Assembly: GCA_016869975.1 (NCBI GenBank)
Contig: VGCZ01000014.1
Coordinates: 1-64,000 of the forward strand
Direction of reading: 5' to 3'
Length of the DNA stretch: 64,000 bases
From: Alphaproteobacteria bacterium
GTDB lineage: Bacteria; Pseudomonadota; Alphaproteobacteria; Reyranellales; Reyranellaceae
The position numbers and the translations under genes are program-made. Every line of letters begins with the position of its first letter. Position 1 is the stretch's first letter. Positions 7,720-16,979 of this stretch are shown here, one piece after another. Under the pieces are notes generated by a model. That model saw nothing but the letters and a program-made list of their open reading frames with translations, was not told where the DNA came from and searched no databases.

Positions 7720-8823
7720 ATGAAGATCACGCGCATTGAAGCCTTCCAGGTCGCGTGGAACCCCAACGACCGGCCACAGCAGCGCAGCGCCTTCGTCCTG
7801 GTGCATACCGACGACGGCATCACCGGTATGGGCGAGGCCTCGCCCATGCAAGGCGGTCGCGCCTCGCTGGGCATGATCCGCTACGACATCGCGCCCCTGC
7901 TGATCGGCCAGGATCCGCTCGACCACGCCGTGCTGCTCGACCAGGCGATGCACACCCTGGTGAAGCTTGGGCCGGAGGGCGCGCTAACCGGTGCGCTGGC
8001 GGCGCTCGACATCGCGCTGTGGGACATCAAGGGCAAGCGCACCGGATTGCCGATCTACAAGCTGATCGGCGGCGCGTGGAAGACGGCGATCCCCTTCTAT
8101 GCCTCGATCGGCGGCAACGGCGAGCGCAGCGTCGATCAAGTCTGCAAGGTGGTCGAGCAGCGCATGAAGGATCAGCCGGCGGCGGTGAAGATCCGCTTCG
8201 ACAACCCGCGCACCGCGCTCGACGCCGATATCCCCGGCGACATCGCCAAGGCGCGCGCTGTACGCAAGCTGGTCGGCGATGGCTTCCCCTTGGCCTTCGA
8301 CGCCAACAACGGCTACTCGATCGCCGGCGCGATGCGCGTGGGTCGCGCGCTGGAGGAGCTGGGCTACTGGTGGTTCGAGGAACCGGTGCAGCACTACCAT
8401 GTCAAGGCGACAGGCGAGCTCGCGCAACGCCTCGACATCACCGTGTCGGCCGGCGAGCAGACCTACACCTTGTCAGCGCTGGCGGATCTGATCGACTCGG
8501 GTGTGCGCATGGTGCAGCCCGACATCGTGAAGATGGGCGGCATCACCGGCCTGCTGCGCTGCGCCGCGCTGGCCCACGCGCTCGGCGCCGAGCTGGTGCC
8601 GCACCAGACGCAGCCGACCATCGGCCACGTCGCCAACCTGCATGTAAAGGCGTCGCTGCTGCAGAGCGTGAAACCGGCTGAATGGAACGACCCATCAACG
8701 CGCACGCACGCGGTCTTCGAGAACCCACCGGTGCCGGTGAACGGGCTGTTCAAGCTATCGAACGAGCCGGGGCTCGGCCTGCGGTTCAACGAGGCAGAGT
8801 TGGCGAAGCGGCGGGTTGATTGA
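7720..8823 (+). CDS. Mandelate racemase/muconate lactonizing enzyme (enolase superfamily)
   Basis: This 367-residue member of the MR/MLE family would abstract the alpha-proton of a carboxylate. The N-terminal capping domain (about 1-125) is followed by the barrel with metal ligands in LAFDANNGYS, WWFEEPV and TVSAGEQTYTL, acid/base residues in AAVKIRFDN and VQPDIVKMGG, and a His in LVPHQTQPTIG, as in racemase-type members. The substrate is probably a sugar acid or similar carboxylate and cannot be fixed. The start is the ATG at 7720 after GGAGAAGGAAAGGGAGG; an ATG at 7715 is out of frame. Confidence 0.88.
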   Translation: MKITRIEAFQVAWNPNDRPQQRSAFVLVHTDDGITGMGEASPMQGGRASLGMIRYDIAPLLIGQDPLDHAVLLDQAMHTLVKLGPEGALTGALAALDIALWDIKGKRTGLPIYKLIGGAWKTAIPFYASIGGNGERSVDQVCKVVEQRMKDQPAAVKIRFDNPRTALDADIPGDIAKARAVRKLVGDGFPLAFDANNGYSIAGAMRVGRALEELGYWWFEEPVQHYHVKATGELAQRLDITVSAGEQTYTLSALADLIDSGVRMVQPDIVKMGGITGLLRCAALAHALGAELVPHQTQPTIGHVANLHVKASLLQSVKPAEWNDPSTRTHAVFENPPVPVNGLFKLSNEPGLGLRFNEAELAKRRVD

Positions 8824-8825
8824 CC

Positions 8826-8906
8826 CCGTCATCCCGAGCGCAGCGAGGGATCTCCTCGACTCTACGCTCGATTGCCGGAGATCCCTCGCTGCGCTCGGGA
8901 TGACGG
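8826..8906. repeat. Perfect palindromic repeat between convergent genes
   Basis: This is the best copy of the repeat family: 30-base arms (8826-8855 and 8877-8906) are exact inverted complements around a 21-base spacer. Each arm carries CGTCATCCCGAGCGCAGCG. It lies three bases after the stop of the enolase-superfamily gene and 15 bases from the stop of the convergent decarboxylase gene. It could serve as a bidirectional terminator, although no T-run follows. Confidence 0.9.
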
Positions 8907-8921
8907 CTGCTTTTGCGGCCG

Positions 8922-9890
<969 letters not shown>

Positions 9891-9957
9891 GGAAAGACTG
9901 TCCTTCCGACGGGATCGTTGAGGGGGGAGGTGGTTTGTTGGTTCTCGGCGATGGCGT

Positions 9958-10758
9958 CTATTGCGCGGCGATGCGCGCCCAGCCGGGAGTCCCGGTGCAC
10001 AGGAAGCGATGGCTCTCGCCTTCGAGCACCACCGCCGTGAGCACGCCGCTGGCGAAGGCGCCGGTATCGACGCCGATGCGATTGGGCCGGACCTCCGGTG
10101 CGTCGACCGGCGTGTGGCCATGCACCACGACCTTGCCGTGGTCGAGGGCGCTGTCGAGGAAGGTGTCGCGGATCCACAGCAGATCTTCCTGGCGCTGCGC
10201 CGCGAGCGGCACGCCCGGGCGCACGCCAGCGTGCACGAACATGTAGTCGCCGGCCTCGACCGAGGTCTTGAGCGCCCTCAGGAAGGCAACATGGGTTATC
10301 GGCATGATCTCGACCAGCTGCCGCCGCATGTCCTCCCAGCGGGCGAAGCCGATGGTGTCGGGCTGCGCCCGCACGCCGTAGCTCAGCAAGGTGGCGTCGC
10401 CGCCGTAGCTCGACCAGCTCGGCCCGATCATCGGGTCGTCGAGGAATTTCAGCAGCGCCTCGTCGTGGTTGCCCATCAGCCGCACGCTCTCGAAGCCGGG
10501 CAGCGGCGCGCGCATCAGATGCTCGATGACCTCGCGGCTATCGGGCCCGCGGTCGATGTAGTCGCCGAGATAGATCACCACGTTGGTGCCGTCATGCGGA
10601 TGGCGCGTGCTGTCCTCGAGGATGTCGCGGTGCAGCGCCGTCAGCAGGTCGAGGCGGCCGTGGATGTCGCCGATGGCGTAGACGCGATACCCTGCCGGCA
10701 CGGCCGCGCGCCGCGCCGGTTGCGTCTTTCGCCCGCCGCCGAACCATCTGCCGATCAT
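9958..10758 (-). CDS. PPP-family metallophosphoesterase (serine/threonine phosphatase-like)
   Basis: This 266-residue protein has the full PPP signature: GDIHGR (about 32-37), [12 protein letters not shown] (about 66-77), [10 protein letters not shown] (about 94-103), VHAGVRPG and VHGHTP, supplying the two-metal site. It resembles bacterial PrpA/ApaH-type enzymes that dephosphorylate phosphoproteins or cleave dinucleoside polyphosphates. It is 67 bases upstream of the UDP-xylose synthase gene on the same strand, so co-transcription is plausible and a regulatory link with polysaccharide synthesis can be suggested, not shown. Confidence 0.9.
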   Translation of the reverse strand: MIGRWFGGGRKTQPARRAAVPAGYRVYAIGDIHGRLDLLTALHRDILEDSTRHPHDGTNVVIYLGDYIDRGPDSREVIEHLMRAPLPGFESVRLMGNHDEALLKFLDDPMIGPSWSSYGGDATLLSYGVRAQPDTIGFARWEDMRRQLVEIMPITHVAFLRALKTSVEAGDYMFVHAGVRPGVPLAAQRQEDLLWIRDTFLDSALDHGKVVVHGHTPVDAPEVRPNRIGVDTGAFASGVLTAVVLEGESHRFLCTGTPGWARIAAQ

Positions 10759-10815
10759 CGGCCGGCACAGTATCGCGAATCGTCCTATGTTTCCATGGAA
10801 GACTTCGGGTCAAAC

Positions 10816-10842
10816 GCCTGTCAGGCTTAGAGAATCGTCTAA
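10816..10842. promoter_or_regulatory. Paired inverted repeats, candidate operator
   Basis: GCCTGtCAGGC (10816-10826) is directly followed by TTAGAgaatcgTCTAA (10827-10842); both are exact inverted repeats. They sit in the 141-base region between the divergent phosphatase and acyl-CoA ligase genes, inside an A+T-rich patch. A dimeric repressor such as a TetR/FadR-type regulator is possible; no such regulator is encoded next to it. Confidence 0.4.
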
Positions 10843-10899
10843 GTTCAATAGAGTTGATATAACCCTGCGCAAGGGGCCGGCGAAGCGGAGGAACGGGGT

Positions 10900-12462
10900 T
10901 TGACGATCGCGACACCAAGGATCATCGCCGACATCGCGCGCAAGCACGCCGCCGAGCGGCCGCGGGAGATCGCCGTCGTCTTCGAGGATGTGCCAACGAC
11001 CTACGGCGCGCTCGACCGGCTCTCGAACCAGGTTGCCAACGGGCTTATCGCCGAAGGACTGAAGCCACAGGCGCGCGTGGCGCATCTCGACAAGAGCAAC
11101 GGCGTGTTCTTCGAGCTGCTCTATGGCTGCGCCAAGTCCAACACGGTGATGGTCTCGGTGAACTGGCGGCTGGCGGCGCCGGAGATCGCCCACATCGTCA
11201 ACGACGCCGAGGCCGAGATCCTGTTCGTCGGCGAGGAGTACTTCCCCGTCGTCGAGAAGATCCTGGGCGACCTTAGGACGGTGCGCATGATCGTCGCCTT
11301 CAGCGGGGCGCATCCCCGGTTCGAGTCCTATGAGCGCTGGCGCGATCGGCAAGCCGCCACCGACCCGATGCTGCCGATCTCGCCCGACGACGTGGCGGTG
11401 CAGTTCTACACCTCGGGGACGACCGGCCTGCCCAAGGGCGCGCAGATCACCAACGCCAATCTGCTGGAACTGCTGCCGACCTGGACGCCCTCCTGGCACA
11501 TGGGGCCGGGCGTCGCCAACATCATCATCCTGCCGATGTTCCATATCGGCGGCGCCGGCTGGGCGCTGGCCGGCACCTATGCCGGCTGCACCAACTACGT
11601 GATGCGCGAGGTCGTGCCGCTGCAGATCCTCCGGATGATCGAGGAACGGCGCATCGAGGTGCTGCTGCTGGTGCCGGCGATCATCCTGTTCCTGGTGCAG
11701 ACGCCGCAGATCCGCGAGACCGACCTGTCGTCGCTGAAGATCATCGTCTATGGCGCCGCCCCGATCCCGGCCGATCTGCTGCGCCAGGCGATGAAGATCT
11801 TCCCCTGCGGCTTCCAGCAGGTCTATGGCGCGACCGAGACTACCGGCGCCATCACCCTGCTGCCGCCCGAGGATCACGATCCCAACGACCCGAAGAAGCT
11901 GCTGTCCTGCGGCTACGCGCAAGAGAATGTCGAGATCCGCATCGTCGGCGAGGACGGCAAGGACTGCGCGCCCAACCAGGTCGGTGAGATCGCGGTGAAG
12001 TCGCGCCAGGTGATGAAGGGCTACTGGAAGCTGCCCGAGGCCACCGCGCGCGCCATGCGCGAGGGCTGGTACTTCACCGGCGACGCTGGCTATCTCGACG
12101 AGAAGGGCTACCTCTATATCTACGACCGCGTCAAGGACATGGTGGTCTCGGGCGGCGAGAACATCTATCCCGCCGAGGTCGAGAGCGCGCTGTTCGGCCA
12201 TCCCGCCATCGCCGACGTCGCGGTGATCGGCGTACCCGACGAGCGCTGGGGCGAGGCGGTCAAGGCGATCGTCGTTAAGAAGTCTGGCGCCGAGATCACG
12301 CCGGCCGAGCTGATCGCCTGGGCGCGCGAACGCATCGCCGGCTACAAGCTGCCCAAGTCGGTGGACTTCGTCGATGCCCTGCCGCGCAACCCCACCGGCA
12401 AGATCCTCAAGCGCGAGCTGCGCGAGCCTTACTGGCAGGGCAAGGAGCGGCGGGTCAATTGA
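10900..12462 (+). CDS. AMP-forming acyl-CoA synthetase
   Basis: This 520-residue ligase activates a carboxylic acid through an acyl-adenylate to its CoA thioester. Motifs in order are the ATP loop FYTSGTTGLPKGAQI (about 168-182), YGATETTGA (about 308-316), YFTGDAGYLDEKGYLYI, DRVKDMVVSGGENIYPAEVE, and the C-terminal NPTGKILKREL with the catalytic Lys. Substrate chain length is not determinable. The start is TTG at 10900, six bases after GGAGGAACG. It overlaps the downstream HAD gene by four bases (TTGA), so the two are translationally coupled. Confidence 0.92.
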   Translation: MTIATPRIIADIARKHAAERPREIAVVFEDVPTTYGALDRLSNQVANGLIAEGLKPQARVAHLDKSNGVFFELLYGCAKSNTVMVSVNWRLAAPEIAHIVNDAEAEILFVGEEYFPVVEKILGDLRTVRMIVAFSGAHPRFESYERWRDRQAATDPMLPISPDDVAVQFYTSGTTGLPKGAQITNANLLELLPTWTPSWHMGPGVANIIILPMFHIGGAGWALAGTYAGCTNYVMREVVPLQILRMIEERRIEVLLLVPAIILFLVQTPQIRETDLSSLKIIVYGAAPIPADLLRQAMKIFPCGFQQVYGATETTGAITLLPPEDHDPNDPKKLLSCGYAQENVEIRIVGEDGKDCAPNQVGEIAVKSRQVMKGYWKLPEATARAMREGWYFTGDAGYLDEKGYLYIYDRVKDMVVSGGENIYPAEVESALFGHPAIADVAVIGVPDERWGEAVKAIVVKKSGAEITPAELIAWARERIAGYKLPKSVDFVDALPRNPTGKILKRELREPYWQGKERRVN

Positions 12463-13124
12463 GCATCAAGGCCCTCATCTTCGACTTCGACGGTACCATC
12501 GTCGACACCGAGACGCCGGAGTTCGAGTCGTGGCGGCTGGAATACGCCGTGTTCGGCGTCGAGCTGCCGCTGGCGCTATGGGCGTCGCTGATCGGCACCA
12601 CGACGCCGGGCGCCTTCGAGCCCTACTCGTGGCTCGAGAGCAAGATCGGCCGGGCGCTTAATCGCGAGACGCTGCGCACGCGCCGCCGCGCGGTGATGAT
12701 GGATCTGATCGCCGCCGAGCGGCCGCGCCCCGGCATCGAGGACTGGCTGGCTGGCGGCCGCCAACGCGGTCTCAACCTGGCGGTCGCCTCGGCGTCGCGC
12801 CGGCCCTGGGTCGAGCAGCATCTGACCAATGTCGCCCTGCTGGAGCGCTTCGATCACCTTGCGACCGGCGATCAGGTCGAGCGGTCGAAGCCGGCGCCCG
12901 ACGTCTACCTGCTGGCGGCGCAAAAGCTCGGCATCGCGCCACACGAGGCGATCGCCATCGAGGATTCGCGCAACGGCGTCGCCGCCGCCAAGGCCGCCGG
13001 CATGTTCACCATCGCCGTGCCCAACCCGATGACGGTCGACCTGGATTTCTCCGAGGCCGATCTGCGCGTCGACAGCCTCGCCGGGCTCGACCTCGCCGAG
13101 GCGATCCGACGCGCTGGCGGCTAG
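12459..13124 (+). CDS. HAD-superfamily hydrolase (beta-phosphoglucomutase/phosphatase-like)
   Basis: This 221-residue protein carries all HAD motifs: FDFDGTIVDTE (about 7-17, nucleophile Asp), a serine in LAVASASRRP, Lys in RSKPAPDVY, and IEDSRNGVAAAKAAG with the acidic pair. The insertion between motifs I and II indicates a helical C1 cap, as in phosphoglycolate phosphatase or beta-phosphoglucomutase. The substrate is unknown. The TTG start overlaps the stop of the acyl-CoA ligase. Its stop shares the bases CTAG with the stop of the convergent GST gene. Confidence 0.88.
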   Translation: MSIKALIFDFDGTIVDTETPEFESWRLEYAVFGVELPLALWASLIGTTTPGAFEPYSWLESKIGRALNRETLRTRRRAVMMDLIAAERPRPGIEDWLAGGRQRGLNLAVASASRRPWVEQHLTNVALLERFDHLATGDQVERSKPAPDVYLLAAQKLGIAPHEAIAIEDSRNGVAAAKAAGMFTIAVPNPMTVDLDFSEADLRVDSLAGLDLAEAIRRAGG

Positions 13125-13798
13125 GCCGGCACGCCGAGGAAGCCGCGATCGAGCTTCATGCTCTCGGCCGCGGCCTTCTCCGACTCGAGCGCGGCGCCGA
13201 AAGCCTTGTCCGACAGCATGCGCCGGAAGTACGCGGCGAGTTTCGGATAGCGCATCCTGTCGATGTCGTAGCCGAGATAGTGGAAGTTCACGAGATTCGA
13301 GGCGATGGCGATATCGGCGATCGACATCTGGCCGCCGGCGAACCAATCGCCGCCGAGCGCGGCTTCGAGATAGGCGAGCTTGGCGGGCGCCACGTCGTCG
13401 AGGATTGTGGCGACTGCCGCAGCATCGGTCGGCTGCTTGAGGATGCCCGGCCGGATCACCTTGTTGAAGAACAACCCATGGACCACGTCGCGAAAGATCG
13501 TGCCGCCGGCGTATTCCTCGAACCACCGCGCCTGAGCGTAGGCCTTATCATCCCGCGGGTAGATCGGCGGAGCCGGGTGCAGGCGGTCGAGATAGGCGCA
13601 GATCACCGCCGAGTCGGCGAGCTTGAAGCCGCCGATATCGGCCACCGGGATCTTGCCGGTCGGGCTGAGCGAGGCCCAGTCCGCTGGCGGGTTGAACGGA
13701 ATGACGGGCTCGACTCGGAATTGCAGGCCCTTGTGCAGCGCGGTGACGATCACCTTGCGGGTGTGCACCGAGACCGGAACGCCGTAGATGGTCAGCAT
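13121..13798 (-). CDS. Glutathione S-transferase family protein
   Basis: This 225-residue protein begins MLTIYGVPVSVHTRKVIVTA, the thioredoxin-like N-terminal domain with a Ser in the catalytic region. TGKIPVADIGGFKLADSAVI (about 50-69) holds the cis-Pro and the glutathione-binding D/ES motif. The all-helical C-terminal domain follows from about residue 85, with SIADIAIASNLVNF as the N-capping motif. It conjugates or reduces substrates with glutathione; which ones is unknown. The frame stays open upstream, but the ATG at 13798 fits the family N-terminus. Confidence 0.88.
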   Translation of the reverse strand: MLTIYGVPVSVHTRKVIVTALHKGLQFRVEPVIPFNPPADWASLSPTGKIPVADIGGFKLADSAVICAYLDRLHPAPPIYPRDDKAYAQARWFEEYAGGTIFRDVVHGLFFNKVIRPGILKQPTDAAAVATILDDVAPAKLAYLEAALGGDWFAGGQMSIADIAIASNLVNFHYLGYDIDRMRYPKLAAYFRRMLSDKAFGAALESEKAAAESMKLDRGFLGVPA

Positions 13799-13849
13799 GG
13801 CTCTAACCTCTTCCGCCCCCGGGTTCAGACGAGGACGCGTGTCCCCCTT

Positions 13850-13871
13850 CCGGGAGCGGGGGCGCTCCCGG
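13850..13871. terminator. GC-rich hairpin in spacer between GST and MerR genes
   Basis: CCGGGAGCG (13850-13858) and its exact inverted copy (13863-13871) enclose a GGGG loop in the 105-base spacer between two leftward genes. No T-run follows on either strand, so it could be a factor-dependent terminator or an RNA-stability element. Confidence 0.35.
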
Positions 13872-13903
13872 GCCAGTCTCAAGATGTCGCTGTATCGAGG
13901 CGG

Positions 13904-14719
13904 CTAGCCGGCGCGCTCCACCGGGAACTGGATCTCCACCACCACGTCGCCGCCCTGGAACGGCGGCTCGAGGAACACCTCGCGGCACGGGCCGCAGATG
14001 CTGAAGCCGTTGGCCTCGATCCACTGGCCCAGCGCGCCGAAGGCGCGATGGCCGTCGAGGTCGGTGTCGCGGCGCACGACGGCGGCCATCGACGGTACGG
14101 CCGGCAACTCTCTCAGGCTCAGCGCGCGGCCGTCGGCCAACGACACCCGGCGATTGATGGCGCGCGTCAGGCTGAAGCCGATCTCCAGGTCGAGCCGCTC
14201 GTCGTCGAAATCGGAATGCGCCAGCACGATCAGCTTGTCGCGCGGTGCCTCCGGCACGCGCGCGCTCACTTCGCGCAGGGTGGCGATCACCGGGTCCATG
14301 CCGGCGAACTGGCTCCGAATGGCGAGGAAGGGTTGCGCCGCCACCGGCTTGACCAGCACATCGAAGGCCCGGCCGCCGTCGCCCTCGTCGATCTGGCGCA
14401 AGCGTGCCTCGATGCGCCGCAGCCGATCCTCGCCCTCGCGCAGCTCGGCCTCGACCTCGGCCTTCTTCAGCGCCAGCATGCGGCGGATCTCGTCGGTCGA
14501 GATGTCGTCGTCGACGAAACGCGCGATCTGGTCGAGCGCCAGGCCGAGATCCTTCAGCGCCAGAATGCGGTTAAGCCTGGGCAGCTGCGTGGCGCTGTAG
14601 AAGCGGTAGCCGGTCTGCGGGTCGATGCGCTGCGGATGCAGCAGCCCGAGCCCGTCGTAGTAGCGCAGCAGACGCGCCGAGACGCGGGCGATCTGCGAGA
14701 ACTCGCCGATCCTGAACAT
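13904..14719 (-). CDS. MerR family regulator with GyrI-like effector-binding domain
   Basis: This 271-residue regulator has the MerR winged helix at its N-terminus (FRIGEFSQIARVSARLLRYY, residues 2-21, then GLLHPQRIDPQTGYRFY), a dimerisation coiled coil at about 75-110 rich in Glu/Arg, and a C-terminal GyrI/AraC-type ligand-binding domain (about 120-271), as in BmrR. It lacks the Cys pair of metal-sensing MerR proteins, so an organic effector is likely. A strong inverted repeat at 14762-14778 and a leader hairpin covering its ribosome-binding site suggest autoregulation. The frame stays open upstream through the VOC gene, but only this start yields MerR. Confidence 0.92.
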   Translation of the reverse strand: MFRIGEFSQIARVSARLLRYYDGLGLLHPQRIDPQTGYRFYSATQLPRLNRILALKDLGLALDQIARFVDDDISTDEIRRMLALKKAEVEAELREGEDRLRRIEARLRQIDEGDGGRAFDVLVKPVAAQPFLAIRSQFAGMDPVIATLREVSARVPEAPRDKLIVLAHSDFDDERLDLEIGFSLTRAINRRVSLADGRALSLRELPAVPSMAAVVRRDTDLDGHRAFGALGQWIEANGFSICGPCREVFLEPPFQGGDVVVEIQFPVERAG

Positions 14720-14728
14720 CGCGGGAGC

Positions 14729-14752
14729 GCCTCCGACCGTTGCACCGGAGGC
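14729..14752 (-). promoter_or_regulatory. Leader hairpin covering the merR ribosome-binding site
   Basis: In the transcript direction, GCCTCCG (14752-14746) pairs exactly with CGGAGGC (14735-14729). The second arm contains GGAGGC, the only Shine-Dalgarno sequence before the MerR ATG at 14719, nine bases away. Folding would hide it, so translation could depend on RNA structure or leader length. Confidence 0.5.
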
Positions 14753-14761
14753 GACCTTGCG

Positions 14762-14778
14762 GCTTGACGCTACGTCAA
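14762..14778. promoter_or_regulatory. MerR-type operator, CTTGACG-CTA-CGTCAAG
   Basis: This perfect 17-base inverted repeat lies 43-59 bases upstream of the MerR start codon, overlapped on the minus strand by two TTGAC -35-like sequences in tandem. MerR regulators characteristically bind such palindromes between -35 and -10 elements of their own promoter. The position and symmetry support autoregulation. It also separates the upstream VOC gene from merR as transcription units. Confidence 0.55.
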
Positions 14779-14799
14779 GGTCAAGCGGGTTTTTCAGCC

Positions 14800-15495
14800 C
14801 TACTCCGCCGCGACCTGGACCGGCGGCGTGGTCTCGCTGCGCACACGGGTGTATTCCTCGTCGGGCATCGCCACCATCTGCCTGTAGCGCGCCTCCGGAT
14901 AGACCATGTGCGGCTTGGCCGGATCGATCGGCGGCTGCGGCAGCGGCTTGCCCGACTCGTTGCGGTAGGTCGCGGGCTTCTTGAAGCGCGCCAGCTCGGC
15001 CTCGCTGATGCCGGCTAGGCGCACCACCTCGGGATCGATCCAGGCGCGCGCGTCGATCGGCGCGGCTGAGGTCGACAGCTCGAGGCTGAGATTCTCGGGA
15101 CCGGCGAAGTAGATCGACTTGCAGAAGCCGTGATCGATCGGGCCGAAGACGTTGATGCCGCGCGAGCGGATGCGATCGCGCATCGCCAGCAATTCGGCGT
15201 CGTCCTTCACGTTGAGCGCCAGGTGCTGCATCACACCAGCGGCGCAGGGCGCGCCGGCGTTGCCCGAGTGGGTGACGCCGATCTCGGGCTTGACCTTGGC
15301 GATATCCGGCGATTGCACGAAGGCGATCGAGCAGGTGTCGTTGAGCTTGACGAAGCCGTGCCAGGCGCCTTTCACGCCATGCATCCAGTAGAGCGCCACC
15401 AGCTCGGTGCCCAGCACGTCGCTGAAGAAGGCGATCTGCGTCTTGATGTCGGCGGTAGTCACGGCGAGATGGTGCAGGCCGTCCGGCTTGGTCAT
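14800..15495 (-). CDS. VOC (glyoxalase/dioxygenase) family protein
   Basis: This 231-residue protein has two vicinal-oxygen-chelate halves. Metal ligands are suggested by His in GLHHLAVTTADI (about 6-17), His in VMQHLALNVKD, and Glu in NLSLELS. FFSDVLGTELVALYW is the usual helix after the first strand. The C-terminal 60 residues are a non-VOC, Pro-rich extension. The family includes glyoxalases, extradiol dioxygenases and epimerases; the reaction here is unknown. The ATG at 15495 follows GGGAGGA. It is divergent from the Fe-S gene, with starts 77 bases apart. Confidence 0.82.
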   Translation of the reverse strand: MTKPDGLHHLAVTTADIKTQIAFFSDVLGTELVALYWMHGVKGAWHGFVKLNDTCSIAFVQSPDIAKVKPEIGVTHSGNAGAPCAAGVMQHLALNVKDDAELLAMRDRIRSRGINVFGPIDHGFCKSIYFAGPENLSLELSTSAAPIDARAWIDPEVVRLAGISEAELARFKKPATYRNESGKPLPQPPIDPAKPHMVYPEARYRQMVAMPDEEYTRVRSETTPPVQVAAE

Positions 15496-15571
15496 GGCAG
15501 GTCCTCCCGATGGATACCCCATGCTGCGCTCGCCGATTGTCCCGGACAAGTCCCGGGTTGTATGCTGCGGC

Positions 15572-16903
15572 ATGTCCTCCTACGAAGCCTATCTCGACGG
15601 CGTCGGCCGCGAGGCGATGGATCGCTGCACATCGTGCGGCAAATGCGTCGAGGTCTGCCCGACCGCGGCAGAAATCGGCCTCGATCGCGCCGCCGCCGTG
15701 CGCATCGTCGAGGAACTCAAGGCCGTCACCGCCGGCGAGGCCTATCCCGAGAACGCCGGCCGCTGGATCGAGGCCTGCAACGGCAGCGCCCAATGCGTCG
15801 CCGCCTGCCCCGAGCAGATCAACGTGCGGCAGTGGATGTCGGTGGCGCGAATCAAGAAACGCACCGGTACGGTGCCCGAGTCCGAGCGCCGCGCCGCGGG
15901 CGCGCAGAAATACCGCAACATGGCGCACGCCATGCGCCTGCTCGCCAGCATGCAGATCCCGTCGGAGGCGATGAAGCGCATCACCGCGCGCGGCGAGGGC
16001 CGCAATTGCGAACTGCTGTTCTATACCGGCTGCAACGTGCTACGCACGCCGCACATTGTCTTCAACATCATGGACATCCTCGATGTCCTCGGCGTGCGAT
16101 ACGATGTGATGGGCGGCGCCGCCAATTGTTGCGGCATCTACCAGTTCAACGAGGGCGACACCCGGACGCACGAGCGCATCGCCGGGCGCACCTACGAGAG
16201 CTTCGGCCAGAGCGGCGCCGGCCAGGTGCTGACCTGGTGCCCGACCTGCACCAAGCAACTCGCCGAGACCCGCCACGACGCCGCGCCGCGCGATTTCGGC
16301 ATCGGCCATGTCACCGCCTTCCTCGCCGCCAACATCGAGCGCATGCGCCCGCGTTTCGTCGACCTGCCCAAGCGCCGCGCCGTCCTGCACGAGCACGACT
16401 CGCTGGCCGGCGTCACCGGCCATGTCCGCGCGCTGATGGCAGCGATCCCCAACCTCGAGGTGGTCGAGATCCCGCAGCACCGCGACTGGGGCTACACCTG
16501 CCAGGCCGGCAAGGTCTGGCCCGGCAAGGCCGCCGAAATCCACGAACTCGTGGCCGAAGGCGCGGCCTCTGTTGGCGCCGACCTGCTGGTGACGACCTAC
16601 CACTCCTGCCACCGCCAGCTCGTCGGCGCCGAGGCCCGATATCCTTTCCAGGTGATGAACTTCACCGACCTGCTGGCCGAAGCGCTGGGCAAGGGCGGCC
16701 GCCACGACTGGTTCAAGCAATACAAGCTGGGCGGCGACATGCAGCAGGCGGTCGAGCTGGCGCGCGGCTACCTCCAGCAGAACGGCGTCGAGCTGCGCGA
16801 TGAGGATGTCGCCACACTCACCGCCGAGGTCTTCGGTGAGAACGGCTTCAACGGCGAGCGCACCGCCTTCGAAGACGCGCTGCGCCAGCTCGCGACGCCG
16901 TAG
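15572..16903 (+). CDS. (Fe-S)-binding protein with CCG domain (GlcF/HdrD-like)
   Basis: This 443-residue redox protein has a canonical 4Fe-4S motif CTSCGKCVEVCP (19-30) and a second, CNGSAQCVAACP (69-80), in which Ser72 replaces the second Cys. A CCG domain follows with YTGCNVL, NCCGIYQF and WCPTCTKQL, as in heterodisulfide reductase and glycolate/lactate oxidase iron-sulfur subunits. The second CCG domain is degenerate (YHSCHRQL). Such proteins pass electrons from a flavoprotein dehydrogenase to quinone or a disulfide, but no flavin partner is adjacent. The ATG at 15572 gives the family N-terminus. Confidence 0.85.
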   Translation: MSSYEAYLDGVGREAMDRCTSCGKCVEVCPTAAEIGLDRAAAVRIVEELKAVTAGEAYPENAGRWIEACNGSAQCVAACPEQINVRQWMSVARIKKRTGTVPESERRAAGAQKYRNMAHAMRLLASMQIPSEAMKRITARGEGRNCELLFYTGCNVLRTPHIVFNIMDILDVLGVRYDVMGGAANCCGIYQFNEGDTRTHERIAGRTYESFGQSGAGQVLTWCPTCTKQLAETRHDAAPRDFGIGHVTAFLAANIERMRPRFVDLPKRRAVLHEHDSLAGVTGHVRALMAAIPNLEVVEIPQHRDWGYTCQAGKVWPGKAAEIHELVAEGAASVGADLLVTTYHSCHRQLVGAEARYPFQVMNFTDLLAEALGKGGRHDWFKQYKLGGDMQQAVELARGYLQQNGVELRDEDVATLTAEVFGENGFNGERTAFEDALRQLATP

Positions 16904-16979
16904 GGCCGAACCGCGAAACGCGACCATCGACGGCCCGCGCTTGCGGCGATAAACAGGCGGCCAACGAAGGAAACGCCCG

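Noticed and set aside
13904-15928. 674-codon frame that looks like an N-terminal extension of MerR
   Set aside because: The extension is antisense or off-frame to the VOC and Fe-S genes; MerR homology starts at 14719.
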